From NCBI RefSeq assembly GCF_013523055.1, contig NZ_JAAMQM010000021.1:62001-126000 (forward strand): a stretch of 64,000 nt of DNA, given 5' to 3'. Of the stretch, positions 26,195 to 34,717 are shown piece after piece. The first letter of the stretch is position 1. Every line of letters begins with the position of its first letter. The DNA is from Pseudomonas capeferrum. Lineage in GTDB: Bacteria > Pseudomonadota > Gammaproteobacteria > Pseudomonadales > Pseudomonadaceae. The position numbers and the translations under genes are program-made. Under the pieces are notes generated by a model. It ran no database searches and was not told the origin of the DNA. It saw nothing but the letters and a program-made list of their open reading frames with translations.

Positions 26195-27238
26195 ATGCAA
26201 GCATTTCCTCGCAGGACCGGTTTGTGCGCAGTGCTTTTGGCCCTTGGCCTGGGCGGCGCGCAGGCGGCGCCCCAGATGGTCGTGGTTGGCTATGGCGGTG
26301 CCGGCCAGAAAGCCCAGGACGCGGCGATTTTCCAGCCTTTCAGCGCCCAGGACGGCAGCAAGTTGATCCAGAGCGAATACAACGGCGAGATGGCGCGGAT
26401 CCAGGTGATGGCCGATACCGGCAATGTCGATTGGGACGTAGTGCAGATCGAAGGGCCGGACCTGATGCGCGGGTGCGAGGAGGGCATCTACGAGCGCCTG
26501 GACTGGCAGCAGCTTGACCATGCCGACGAGCTGGTCCCCGATGCCGCCCAGGACTGTGGATCGGCGGCACTGGTGTGGAGCGTGGCGATCGCCTACGACC
26601 GCGCCAAGCTAGCCCAGGCACCGACCTCCTGGACCGACTTCTGGGACGTGAAAAAGTACCCAGGCAAGCGCGGCCTGCGCAAGCGCGCGGTGTACAACCT
26701 GGAATTCGCGCTGCTGGCCGACGGGGTCAAGGTGGATGAGGTGTACAAGGTGTTGTCCACGCCGTCGGGGGTAGAGCGTGCCTTCGCCAAACTCACCGAA
26801 CTCAAGCCCTACATCCAGTGGTGGGATGCCGGTGCCCAGCCAGCCCAATGGCTGGCCGCGGGTGACGTGGTAATGACTTCCACCTACAGCGGCCGCATTG
26901 CCGTCGCCGCTCTGCAGGGCAGTCCGCTGGCAGTGGTATGGCCAGGGAGTCTGTATGGCATGGATTACTGGGCGATCATCAAAGGGTCCAGGCATGCCGA
27001 GCAGGCACAGCGACTGATCGCCTATGCCAACCGTCCGGACACCCAGGTGCGCTATGTCGAGCAGATTCCTTATGGACCGACCAATACCCAGGCCGCGGCG
27101 AAGCTTGATACGACCTTGGCTAGCTGGGTGCCAACTTCGCCTCAGAATCTTGAGGGCGCGCTGGCGATGAACGTGGAATTCTGGGTGGATCATGGTGAAG
27201 AGCTGGAGCAGCGCTTCAACGCCTGGGCTAGCAGGTGA
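26195..27238 (+). CDS. Periplasmic substrate-binding protein, polyamine (PotD/PotF)-like
   Basis: 347 residues with a signal peptide (MQAFPRRTGLCAVLLALGLGGAQA) and the PotD-like two-lobe pattern: ARIQVMADTGNVDWDVVQIEGPDL, SAALVWSVAIAYDRAKL, TSWTDFWDVKKYPGKRGLRK, WWDAGAQPAQWLAAGDVVMTSTYSGR and GSLYGMDYWAIIKGS. AGGAGGA lies seven bases before ATG 26195. No permease or ATPase genes are adjacent, so it either feeds a transporter encoded elsewhere or serves another role. It precedes a class II aldolase by 58 bases. Confidence 0.9.
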   Translation: MQAFPRRTGLCAVLLALGLGGAQAAPQMVVVGYGGAGQKAQDAAIFQPFSAQDGSKLIQSEYNGEMARIQVMADTGNVDWDVVQIEGPDLMRGCEEGIYERLDWQQLDHADELVPDAAQDCGSAALVWSVAIAYDRAKLAQAPTSWTDFWDVKKYPGKRGLRKRAVYNLEFALLADGVKVDEVYKVLSTPSGVERAFAKLTELKPYIQWWDAGAQPAQWLAAGDVVMTSTYSGRIAVAALQGSPLAVVWPGSLYGMDYWAIIKGSRHAEQAQRLIAYANRPDTQVRYVEQIPYGPTNTQAAAKLDTTLASWVPTSPQNLEGALAMNVEFWVDHGEELEQRFNAWASR

Positions 27239-27296
27239 TATGGATCTTCCCTGGGGCGCATGGCGCCCCCAACCTACCTCAGCCAGGACACCAACG

Positions 27297-28052
27297 ATGA
27301 GCCCCGCCGAATGGAACCTACGTCAGGAACTGGCCGCCTGCTACCGGCTGATCGCGCACTTTGGCATGAGCGACCTGATTTTCACCCACATTTCCGTACG
27401 CCTGCCTGGCCCGGAGCATCACTTCCTGATCAACCCCTACGGCTTGATGTTCGATGAGATCACCGCCTCCACGGTGGTAAAGATCGACCTGCGCGGCAAC
27501 CCGGTGGAGCCGGCCCCGTACCCGGTCAACCCGGCCGGCTTCGTCATCCACAGTGCCATCCACGGCGCCCGTGAGGACGCCCACTGTGTGCTGCATACCC
27601 ACACCCGTGCCGGCTGTGCGGTGGCGGCCCTGGACTGCGGGCTGCTGCCCCTCAACCAGATCTCCATGGAGTTCTACGGCAGGGTCGGCTACCACGCTTA
27701 TGAAGGCATCGCCTTGGACATGGACGAGCAGCAGCGGTTGGTGGCGGACCTAGGCGAAAATTCGGTGATGATCCTGCGCAACCATGGCTTGCTGACTGTC
27801 GGCAGTACAGTGGCCGAGGCCTTCCTGCGCATGTACTACCTGGAAAAAGCCTGCGAGATACAGCTTGCAGCGCAGCAGGCCGGGCAGGTAATCCTGCCGC
27901 CCCATGAGGTATGCGTGCATACGGAGCGACAGTTCAATGCACCGACGCGGCCGTTGAAGGAGGGGGAGTTGAGTGACCTGGATGGCATGCATTTGGCTTG
28001 GGCGGCTTTGTTGAGATTGCTGGACCGAGTGGCGCCGGGTTATCGCGACTGA
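27297..28052 (+). CDS. Class II aldolase/adducin family protein
   Basis: 251 residues from ATG 27297; an ATG at 27243 is in frame but its leader lacks similarity. GMSDLIFTHISVRLPG is the N-terminal signature. Zinc ligands come from CVLHTHTRAGCAVAAL (HxH) and the later ILRNHGLLTVGSTVAEAFLRMYYLEKAC. FucA/AraD relatives cleave sugar phosphates, while longer-N-terminal members such as this decarboxylate or cleave hydroxyacids. The substrate is not evident. Confidence 0.9.
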   Translation: MSPAEWNLRQELAACYRLIAHFGMSDLIFTHISVRLPGPEHHFLINPYGLMFDEITASTVVKIDLRGNPVEPAPYPVNPAGFVIHSAIHGAREDAHCVLHTHTRAGCAVAALDCGLLPLNQISMEFYGRVGYHAYEGIALDMDEQQRLVADLGENSVMILRNHGLLTVGSTVAEAFLRMYYLEKACEIQLAAQQAGQVILPPHEVCVHTERQFNAPTRPLKEGELSDLDGMHLAWAALLRLLDRVAPGYRD

Positions 28053-28138
28053 TTCAGACTTTTTGTTCATTCGCTCAAAACTTTGCAAGGATCATTGCTG
28101 ATTACTGGCTGATCCGAGGAGTCGGAGTCGTCCATATA

Positions 28139-28234
28139 ATGGACGTGGATAAATCGAGCAAGGCGGTGCTCACTCCGGCTGCTCGGGTTAGTGGAATGAG
28201 GGTGACCTATCCTCGGAATACTGGAAGCCACTAA
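28139..28234 (+). CDS. Micro-ORF, 31 codons, paralogue of the one at 35110
   Basis: It encodes a short basic peptide beginning MDVDKSSKAVLTPAARVSGM and ending YPRNTGSH. A copy at 35110 keeps the frame. Over the first 26 codons 64 of 78 bases match, and of the 11 codons that differ six changes are synonymous and one more is Arg/Lys. Flanking DNA does not match, so conservation is confined to the coding stretch. No good ribosome site is visible (GGAG lies rather far upstream). I do not recognise the peptide. The alternative is a non-coding repeat. Confidence 0.45.
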   Translation: MDVDKSSKAVLTPAARVSGMRVTYPRNTGSH

Positions 28235-28328
28235 TCATCATGGAAAGAGAAGATGAGGGCCGACCGTGTCGTGCGGTTGGCAGCCGAGGTGATACGGGCA
28301 GCCCTTGCACTTGATGTATGAAGGACGG

Positions 28329-29054
28329 TCAGAACGCCTTGCCGATCGACATCACCACGGTGGCGGTGCAGACATCCTCGAAGCCCATGTAGTTGGCGCA
28401 CTCAGCCTGGGACAGGTCGGTGTCGATGTAGCTCAGCGACCAGTCAAGTGACAGCATTGTACGGCTGAACTTCACCTCCCACTCTTGGTAGGCTCCACGG
28501 CTGCCGCCGTCGCCGGAGAACCAGCTGGGGTCCTTGTAGTCGTTGCGGCCGTAGCGCACCTGCAGGCCGGTGTCGTAGGGCAGTTGCGTAACATAGCCGA
28601 TGTAGCTGTAGAGCATCGACTGGTCACGGTTGAAGTCGTCCGAGTAGTTGCCACCGAGTAGCACGCCCCAGGCACGCAATTCCATATGGTATTCGCCGTA
28701 GTTCAGAGCGCTCTGTCGCGGGTAGACGTACTTGATGTACGAGGTATCGAGGGTGACGTCGTCGCTGATCTGCCAAAAATGGCCGGCATAGTAGTCCTGC
28801 TCCTGGCGAGTGCGGCTCCCGAACCCGAAATCAACGTTGGAACTCCACAGACCGACATACAGGCCGCTTGAATGAAGCAGAGTCAGCGAGCCCTGCAGCG
28901 CGGGATCGTTCTGGGTCTGGGAGATGCCGCGAGTACGGTAGTCACTGAAGAGACCGGCCTTGGCCTCGAGGATGAAGTGCTCGCCGAGGTCGATGGCGTG
29001 GGCCAGCGGCGCACAGAAAAGAAGGCCGCCTGCGATGAGGTTGCGTGGGGTCAT
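28329..29054 (-). CDS. TorF-family putative outer-membrane protein
   Basis: 241 residues with a signal peptide (MTPRNLIAGGLLFCAPLAHA). It then shows beta-rich, aromatic-ended strands typical of the TIGR02001 family: LFSDYRTRGISQTQNDPALQGSL, GLYVGLWSSNVDF and WEVKFSRTMLSLDWSLSYIDTDLS, with a C-terminal strand ending in F. Probably an 8-12 stranded barrel used for uptake of the cluster's substrate. AACAACAATAA precedes the start on the coding strand (complement of 29071-29078 and adjacent bases), a Crc/Hfq-type motif. Confidence 0.88.
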   Translation of the reverse strand: MTPRNLIAGGLLFCAPLAHAIDLGEHFILEAKAGLFSDYRTRGISQTQNDPALQGSLTLLHSSGLYVGLWSSNVDFGFGSRTRQEQDYYAGHFWQISDDVTLDTSYIKYVYPRQSALNYGEYHMELRAWGVLLGGNYSDDFNRDQSMLYSYIGYVTQLPYDTGLQVRYGRNDYKDPSWFSGDGGSRGAYQEWEVKFSRTMLSLDWSLSYIDTDLSQAECANYMGFEDVCTATVVMSIGKAF

Positions 29055-29188
29055 GGAGACGTTCCGTTTATTGTTGTTTTAGGTGAGGTGGAGGAGTGCT
29101 GGCGTGCTCGTGGCGCAAAGCCGACTCCGAAAGTGTGCTTTCCGAATCAATCAGGGCGGCTGGCTGTGTTCAGTCGGTGCCAGCTTCT

Positions 29189-29222
29189 TTCGCAGGCAAG
29201 CTGGCGAGGGCTTGCTCGCGAA
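29189..29222. terminator. REP-like hairpin downstream of the exported amidohydrolase
   Basis: Arms TTCGCAGGCAAGC and GCTTGCTCGCGAA pair at 11 of 13 positions around a short loop. This kind of GC-rich element is common 3' of Pseudomonas genes. It lies 24 bases after the stop of the gene at 29246 and before the TorF gene, so it may act as terminator or mRNA stabiliser. Confidence 0.45.
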
Positions 29223-29245
29223 AAGGGCTGCGCGGTTCCGGTAAC

Positions 29246-30967
29246 TTAGCGAGCGTAGATCTGCTTGCCAGCGAACCAGGTCTGCACCACCTGTGTCTCG
29301 CGCAGTGCCTCGGGATCGACGCTGAGCACATCGCGGTCGAGGACGATCATGTCGGCCTGTTTGCCGACCTTCAGCGAGCCGACCTTCTGCTCCAGGCGCA
29401 TAGCCCGGGCGGCATTGAGGGTATAGGCCTGGAACATGTCCTTGCGGTCGATGGCTTCGTTCGGGTTGAGCACGCCTTTGGGGCCCTTGCGGCTGACGGC
29501 CTGGTAGATCGCCTTCCACGGGTCCGGGGTGGTGATCGGCCAATCGCTGGCGCCGGCGATGATCGCGCCGTGCTTGAGCAGCGAGTGGGCCGGGAAGGTG
29601 TGCATGAAGGCCATCGCGTCCACGTACGGCTTGACCAGGTCTATGTTGGACGCATCGGCGCTGGCCCAGTACAGCTGCATCGAGGCGATCACGTCGAGGC
29701 CCTTGAAGCGTGCGTACTCCTTCGGATTGACCATCTGTAGATGGGTGATGGAGTGGGGGATACCGCTGTTGCGGTCATGCCGGGCCTGTTCGATGCCGTT
29801 GAGCGTCTCGCGCACCGCGCGGTCGCCGATGGCGTGCACATGTACCAGCCAGCCACGGGCATCGGCGGCGCTGACCAGCTCGCCAAAATGTTTCGGGTCC
29901 AGCAGCAGCTCGCCGCGTTGCCCGGAGTTCTTGTAGGGCTCGAGCATCGCAGCGCTCTGCGCCGGGATCTCGGCGACACCGTCGGCGAACACCTTGATGC
30001 CTGGCAGGGTGAGGTTGTGCACGCCGAGGAACTGCTGGCGCACTTTGTCCAGTTCGTCCAGGTCGGCAGGGCGGGCCTTGGAGTCAGCCATCAGCAGGGC
30101 GGCGACGTGGGCGGTCAATTCGCCCTTGTCGGAGAGCTCCTTGTAGATTGGCAGTACGCCCAGCGAGTTGTTCTTCACATCGGCCCCTGGCAACTCATTG
30201 CTCAAGGGGTCCATCCAACCGGTGATGCCTAACTGCTTGGAGTGTTCCAGAGCCATGCGCCCAGCGCTCATCAGTGTGTCGTGGAGCAGTGGCGGCAGCA
30301 AGTCGCTCACCGGGTAGTAACTGGCATCGACGAGGAAGCCGTTGGGGGTGCCGTCCTTGTGCTGGCCGATGGTGTTGCGTGCTTCGACTGGCAGCGCCGC
30401 GATCGTCCTGGCATCGACCCCAGCGCGCTTGAGCATGGCCTGGTTGGCCCAGCCGGTGTGCATGTCATAGGCAGCGAAGAGCATCGGTTGCTCGGCCCAT
30501 TCGCCGTGGTTGAAGCGCTGTTCCAGGGCAGGGATGTCATTCCAATAGGTCGAAGGCAGGCCGCCGATGCTGAGAAACTCGCCGCGGCGTGCCTTGCCAT
30601 CGTCGCGCCACTGGCGCAGGCGCTGTTCCAGTTCGTCGAGGGGGATCTCCTCGCCGGCCAGGTTGGCCAGCTCCATCTGCAGGCCGCCCTTGATGGCGTG
30701 GGAGTGGGAATCGAGCATGCCCGGCATCAACACCTTGCCACCCAGGTTGATGACTCGCGTCCCCTCGGCCTTCAGACGCAGCACCGCCTGGTCGGAACCG
30801 ACTGCGACGATCTTCTCGCCTTCGACGGCAACGGCCTGCTGCAACGGCTGACCTGGCTCGGCGGTATAGACCTTGGCGTTGTGCAAGATCAGATCTACCG
30901 CTGCCATGCCGGGAAGCGACGTGAATGCCACCCCGGCGCTGATTGCAATTTTCAACAGCTGCTTCAT
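29246..30967 (-). CDS. Exported YtcJ-type amidohydrolase
   Basis: 573 residues with a signal peptide (MKQLLKIAISAGVAFTSLPGMAA), so it is periplasmic. The amidohydrolase composite domain starts at VDLILHNAKVYTAEPG. GGKVLMPGMLDSHSHAIKGG has the first metal HxH, WLVHVHAIGDRAVRETL the second His pair, and SITHLQMV and GASDWPITTPDPWKAIYQAVSR the later metal His and catalytic Asp. The C-terminal AYTLNAARAMRLEQKVGSLKVGKQADMIVLDRD is typical of the family. It is divergent from the LysR gene, with a LysR-type motif 74 bases upstream of the start. Likely it hydrolyses an exogenous amide, carbamate or imide. Confidence 0.93.
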   Translation of the reverse strand: MKQLLKIAISAGVAFTSLPGMAAVDLILHNAKVYTAEPGQPLQQAVAVEGEKIVAVGSDQAVLRLKAEGTRVINLGGKVLMPGMLDSHSHAIKGGLQMELANLAGEEIPLDELEQRLRQWRDDGKARRGEFLSIGGLPSTYWNDIPALEQRFNHGEWAEQPMLFAAYDMHTGWANQAMLKRAGVDARTIAALPVEARNTIGQHKDGTPNGFLVDASYYPVSDLLPPLLHDTLMSAGRMALEHSKQLGITGWMDPLSNELPGADVKNNSLGVLPIYKELSDKGELTAHVAALLMADSKARPADLDELDKVRQQFLGVHNLTLPGIKVFADGVAEIPAQSAAMLEPYKNSGQRGELLLDPKHFGELVSAADARGWLVHVHAIGDRAVRETLNGIEQARHDRNSGIPHSITHLQMVNPKEYARFKGLDVIASMQLYWASADASNIDLVKPYVDAMAFMHTFPAHSLLKHGAIIAGASDWPITTPDPWKAIYQAVSRKGPKGVLNPNEAIDRKDMFQAYTLNAARAMRLEQKVGSLKVGKQADMIVLDRDVLSVDPEALRETQVVQTWFAGKQIYAR

Positions 30968-31040
30968 TCGGTGCCTCGTTCTTGTTGTGATTCATCGGCA
31001 GCCTAGCGAAGGCGCAAGGGCGATTAAATGCGAAGACAGG

Positions 31041-31067
31041 CACAACTTTTTTTGCCCTCTGGAACAA
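31041..31067. promoter_or_regulatory. LysR-type binding motif, copy 1
   Basis: CACAACTTTT-N10-GGAACAA on the plus strand. On the coding strand of the divergent amidohydrolase it reads TTGTTCC-N10-AAAAGTTGTG and ends 74 bases before that start codon. A second copy with the same spacer length is at 32142. The pairing of two copies around the lysR gene makes a regulatory role likely. Confidence 0.6.
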
Positions 31068-31210
31068 ATGCGTTATCCAAGATTGCAATGACGCAAGCGT
31101 CTGTCCGGACTGCACCTATTCATATCCTCATGATTTGCCAGCTTGATGAAAAGGCGCCGATACTCACCGCCCTCTCGCAGGCTCGAATGTGTGCCGAACA
31201 GGAAGACACC

Positions 31211-32122
31211 ATGGACAAAATGACAGCGCTGACCATCTTCGTCGCTGCGGCCGAGCAAGGCAGTTTCAGCCGCGCAGCCGAACAGCTGGGCAAAACGCCG
31301 TCGGCCATCACCAAGGCGGTTGCGCATCTGGAAGCCGAACTGGGCGTGCGCCTGTTTGAGCGCACCACGCGGCGTATGGCTCTCACCGAAGCTGGCAGCT
31401 TGTATCTTGAGGGCGCCCGCCAGGCGCTGATGCACTTGCAACGGGTCACCGAAGAGGTGGAGCAACTGCAGCATGAGCTACGCGGCACGCTGCGCATTAC
31501 GGCGCCACCGTCGTTCGGTCCGGCCTTTCTCAATCAGGTCTGTTGCCGGTTTATGCGCGAGCACCCGCAGGTACGGCTGGAGGTGAACCTCAACGATGCC
31601 AACGATGACCTGATCGATGGCGGCTACGACCTATCGCTGCGTGACGGTCCCACCGACCAACCCGAGCTCATCGCCCAACCCCTGATCGAAAACCGCGTGA
31701 TCCTTTGCGCCAGCCCCGAATATCTTGCCCCGCGTGGTGACTCGATTACCTTGGAGAATTACGCTCAGCACGACTGGCTGCTGCTGCGCCATCCGCTGCT
31801 CAACCGCAGTTTTTGGTGGGTCGAACGCGATGGCCAGACACTGCGCGTGCGCCAGCCCACACCCAAGCTCGTCAGCGACAACTTCGACTTCCTGCTGGCC
31901 TGCTTGCTCGATGGCCAGGGGCTGCAGTTCATTCCCACCTGGTGCGCGATACCCTACCTGGCCAAGGGACAGCTGGTGGAGGTAATGCCGGATTACTGGC
32001 GGGCGTTGAGTGCGTTTGGACCCTGGGTCCATGTGCTGTACCTGCCGCATCGCCGCAGCACTCGCAAGGTGCAGACGTTTATCGCGCTATTGCATGAGCA
32101 CCTGCGTAGTCAGGGTCTGTGA
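31211..32122 (+). CDS. LysR-family transcriptional regulator
   Basis: 303 residues from ATG 31211; the frame is open further upstream without LysR similarity. The winged HTH is MTALTIFVAAAEQGSFSRAAEQLGKTPSAITKAVAHLEAELGVRLFERTTRRMALTEAG. The effector domain begins at LRGTLRITAPPSFGPAFLNQV, and FDFLLACLLDGQGLQFIPTW matches the CrgA/DmlR subgroup. It sits between the exported amidohydrolase (divergent) and the C45-type enzyme (same direction), each with a copy of the 27-bp motif, so it most likely activates both. Confidence 0.94.
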   Translation: MDKMTALTIFVAAAEQGSFSRAAEQLGKTPSAITKAVAHLEAELGVRLFERTTRRMALTEAGSLYLEGARQALMHLQRVTEEVEQLQHELRGTLRITAPPSFGPAFLNQVCCRFMREHPQVRLEVNLNDANDDLIDGGYDLSLRDGPTDQPELIAQPLIENRVILCASPEYLAPRGDSITLENYAQHDWLLLRHPLLNRSFWWVERDGQTLRVRQPTPKLVSDNFDFLLACLLDGQGLQFIPTWCAIPYLAKGQLVEVMPDYWRALSAFGPWVHVLYLPHRRSTRKVQTFIALLHEHLRSQGL

Positions 32123-32141
32123 GCGAGGACGCGAGACACAA

Positions 32142-32168
32142 TTGTTCCGCCCAGGCACAAAAGTTGTG
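32142..32168. promoter_or_regulatory. LysR-type binding motif, copy 2
   Basis: TTGTTCC-N10-AAAAGTTGTG on the plus strand, an inverted copy of the element at 31041 with identical spacer length. It ends 87 bases before the GTG start of the C45-type gene, in the same orientation relative to its target as copy 1. Confidence 0.6.
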
Positions 32169-32254
32169 CGGCGGGTGGCGATGATTGGCTGAGTGGGACT
32201 GGTTAGGCTTGCTCTGGTCGCTAACTACAGCCCGCTGTATCAGGAGCCCCCGCA

Positions 32255-33325
32255 GTGAAGATCCATACACTCGTCACCGAGACCCGCAGCCCGCTCGAGC
32301 GCGGCCGCCAGATCGGCGAGCGCTTCGCCGAGCAGATCCGTCACACCACCAATCTGTACCTGGACTTCTTCCCACGAGTAGGTGTCACCGTGCGCGAGGC
32401 ACAGCGTATCGGAGAGAACAGTCTGGCAGCGCTGGAGGCCTGGAGCCCGGACCTGGCCAGCGAAGTGATCGCCATGGCCTGCGCCGCGGACCTGCCGCAG
32501 TGGCAACTGGCGAGCTTGAACGCCCGTACCGAAGTGCTGGCGGCGCGCGCCCGTCACAGCGAGTGCTCCACCACCGTGCATGCCCCACGCGGTCCGCGCG
32601 CGCCGCAGACCCTGCAGACCTGGGACTGGCATGACAGCCTTTGCCCACATGGCCTGATGCTGGCGCTGCATACCGCGCGCGGCATGCACGTCAAGCTGTT
32701 CTGCGAATTCGGCATGCTGGCCAAACTCGGCGTCAACAGTGCCGGCCTCGGTCTGCACTTCAACATCCTCCACCACATCAGCGACAACGATGGCGGCGGG
32801 GTGCCGGTGCATGCTATCGCCCGGCGTCTGCTTGAAGAGGCCAGCAGTGTCGATGAGGCCATCGAGCTCGCGCGCTCGGCGAGGGTCAGTGCCTCTACGG
32901 TACTGACGGTGTTCTCTCGCGAGGACAGCAGTCCGCGGGCTGCGAGTATCGAGCTCAGTCCTGCACGCACAGAGCTGGTGCTGCCGCGTGAGGATGGCTG
33001 GCTACTGCACACCAACCACTTCCTCGACCCGCGCCTGAGCCTGGGTGAGCAGGTCGCCGACCGCGCCGAAACCCAGTGCCGTCTGGGCCATTTGGAGCAG
33101 GTGATTGGCCAGATGGACAGTACCGATCTGCGCGCCCGTGCCGAAGCCATGTGCGGTGCGGACGGCGATAGCGCGCCGATCTGCTTCCACCCGGACATGA
33201 CCATGCCCGACACCGAGCGTTGGCAGACCTTGCTCAGCGTCGGCATCGACACCGAGCACTGCCGTCTGGAGTACGTGGCGGGCACGCCGCTGCAACTGGC
33301 CAAGGCTGGCTTCGAACGTTTCTGA
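32255..33325 (+). CDS. C45-type acyltransferase/amidohydrolase (isopenicillin-N acyltransferase-like, NTN hydrolase)
   Basis: 356 residues from GTG 32255, with CAGGAG eight bases upstream. The N-terminal block LERGRQIGERFAEQIR resembles the GxxxG region of IAT-like proenzymes. Cys104 in HSECSTTVHAP is the candidate autocatalytic cleavage site and N-terminal nucleophile, followed by LQTWDWHDSL and GLMLALHTARGMHVKLFCEFGMLAKLGVNSAGLGLHFN, the family core. LHTNHFLDPRL lies near the C-terminus. Relatives transfer or hydrolyse acyl groups on amides. It precedes an MHS-type carrier by 57 bases. Confidence 0.85.
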   Translation: MKIHTLVTETRSPLERGRQIGERFAEQIRHTTNLYLDFFPRVGVTVREAQRIGENSLAALEAWSPDLASEVIAMACAADLPQWQLASLNARTEVLAARARHSECSTTVHAPRGPRAPQTLQTWDWHDSLCPHGLMLALHTARGMHVKLFCEFGMLAKLGVNSAGLGLHFNILHHISDNDGGGVPVHAIARRLLEEASSVDEAIELARSARVSASTVLTVFSREDSSPRAASIELSPARTELVLPREDGWLLHTNHFLDPRLSLGEQVADRAETQCRLGHLEQVIGQMDSTDLRARAEAMCGADGDSAPICFHPDMTMPDTERWQTLLSVGIDTEHCRLEYVAGTPLQLAKAGFERF

Positions 33326-33382
33326 GCCCACCCGGTGCCGCTGCCTGTGCGGGGCGGCATCCGAACAACGAGAACAACAACA

Positions 33383-34717
33383 ATGCATGCGCAACCCGCC
33401 AACCCTGCTTCTTTCCGGTCTGCGTTTCGGACCTTCTGCGTATCCGGCCTCGGCACGGCTTTGGAGTTTTACGACTTCATCATCTACGGCACCGCAGCCG
33501 CTCTGGTTTTTCCACAGGTGTTCTTCCCCGACATGGATCACCTGACGGCCACCCTGGTGGCTTTCAGCGCCTTCGGAGCCGGCTTTTTCGCACGGCCCCT
33601 CGGCGGCCTGGTGTTCGGCCACTACGGCGACCGCATCGGCCGCCAGAAAGTCCTGGTGACCACCTTGCTGCTCATGGGCTTGAGCACGTTCCTCATCGGT
33701 TGCCTGCCGAGTCACGCCAGTATCGGCGTGGCCGCGCCGATACTGCTGGTGCTGCTGCGTCTTGTCCAAGGCTTCGCCGCTGGTGGTGAGTGGGGCGGCG
33801 CCGCGCTGTTTGGTCTCGAGTCCGCGCCGTTTGGCAGGCGGGGGTTATGGGGCAGCTTCACCAGCATGGGTATCGGGGTCGGCGGTATTCTTGGCGCGGC
33901 GGTGTTCGCCATCGTCAGTGCGGCCGCCAACGATAACCTGGTGGACTTCGCCTGGCGCATTCCGTTCTGGTTGGGCGGTAGCCTGGTGCTGATCGGTCTG
34001 TATGCTCGACTCAAGGCTCCAGCGCTAGATGCAACGCCGACATCCAAGCCCGTACGCGCACCGCTGGCCGAGGCGTTGCGTCAACGGCCGCGGCAATTGC
34101 TGTTGTGCACCGGGATTGCCTTCGGCTATTGCACCATCGCGTACATTGGCAGCACCTTCTTCCTGACCTACGCCACCCAGGTTGGCTATGGCAGCACCCA
34201 GGCGCTGATGTTCGATTTGACGTTATCGGTCGCTATCGTGCTGTCGGCACCACTGTTCGGTCATCTGTCGGACCGTCTGGGACGGCGTACAGTGATGGTA
34301 TTCGGCGCCTTGATCATGGCCCTTGGCCTGTTCGCTTTCTTCGCGCTCGTTGAGATGAGGAGCTTTGCCATCGCCCTGTTCGCTTACAGCCTGACCGGTG
34401 CCCTCATGGGCGCGACACAGGGGCCGATCCCGGCATTCCTGGGTGAGCAGTTCCCGCGCAGCATGCGCTACTCAGGGATTTCAGCCAGCTACCAGGTCGG
34501 CGCTGCCTTGGGCGGAGGTACGGCTTCGAGCATTGCCACGGCGATTTTGATCCTCACTGACAACAACCCCATAGGCGTGGCGATATATGGCGCCGGGGCG
34601 TTGCTCTTGGTCGCGATATGCTCGCTGATGCTCAAGGAAACCTCGCGCCTAACCATGGCGCAGATTGATGAGCAACCCTTGAACGATACCGGGCAGGCGG
34701 TGCTGACTGGGCGTTGA
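33383..34717 (+). CDS. MFS transporter, metabolite:H+ symporter (MHS/ProP-like) type
   Basis: 444 residues with 12 predicted membrane segments. LGTALEFYDFIIYGTAAALVFPQVFFP is the MHS helix-1 signature, FARPLGGLVFGHYGDRIGRQKVLVTTL the loop 2-3 motif and LVQGFAAGGEWGGAAL the helix-4 motif, as in KgtP, ProP and ShiA. ATG 33383 follows a run of AACAAC repeats (33373-33382), a strong Crc/Hfq-type motif directly at the start codon. It probably imports a carboxylic acid or zwitterion released by the two hydrolases of this cluster. Confidence 0.93.
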   Translation: MHAQPANPASFRSAFRTFCVSGLGTALEFYDFIIYGTAAALVFPQVFFPDMDHLTATLVAFSAFGAGFFARPLGGLVFGHYGDRIGRQKVLVTTLLLMGLSTFLIGCLPSHASIGVAAPILLVLLRLVQGFAAGGEWGGAALFGLESAPFGRRGLWGSFTSMGIGVGGILGAAVFAIVSAAANDNLVDFAWRIPFWLGGSLVLIGLYARLKAPALDATPTSKPVRAPLAEALRQRPRQLLLCTGIAFGYCTIAYIGSTFFLTYATQVGYGSTQALMFDLTLSVAIVLSAPLFGHLSDRLGRRTVMVFGALIMALGLFAFFALVEMRSFAIALFAYSLTGALMGATQGPIPAFLGEQFPRSMRYSGISASYQVGAALGGGTASSIATAILILTDNNPIGVAIYGAGALLLVAICSLMLKETSRLTMAQIDEQPLNDTGQAVLTGR

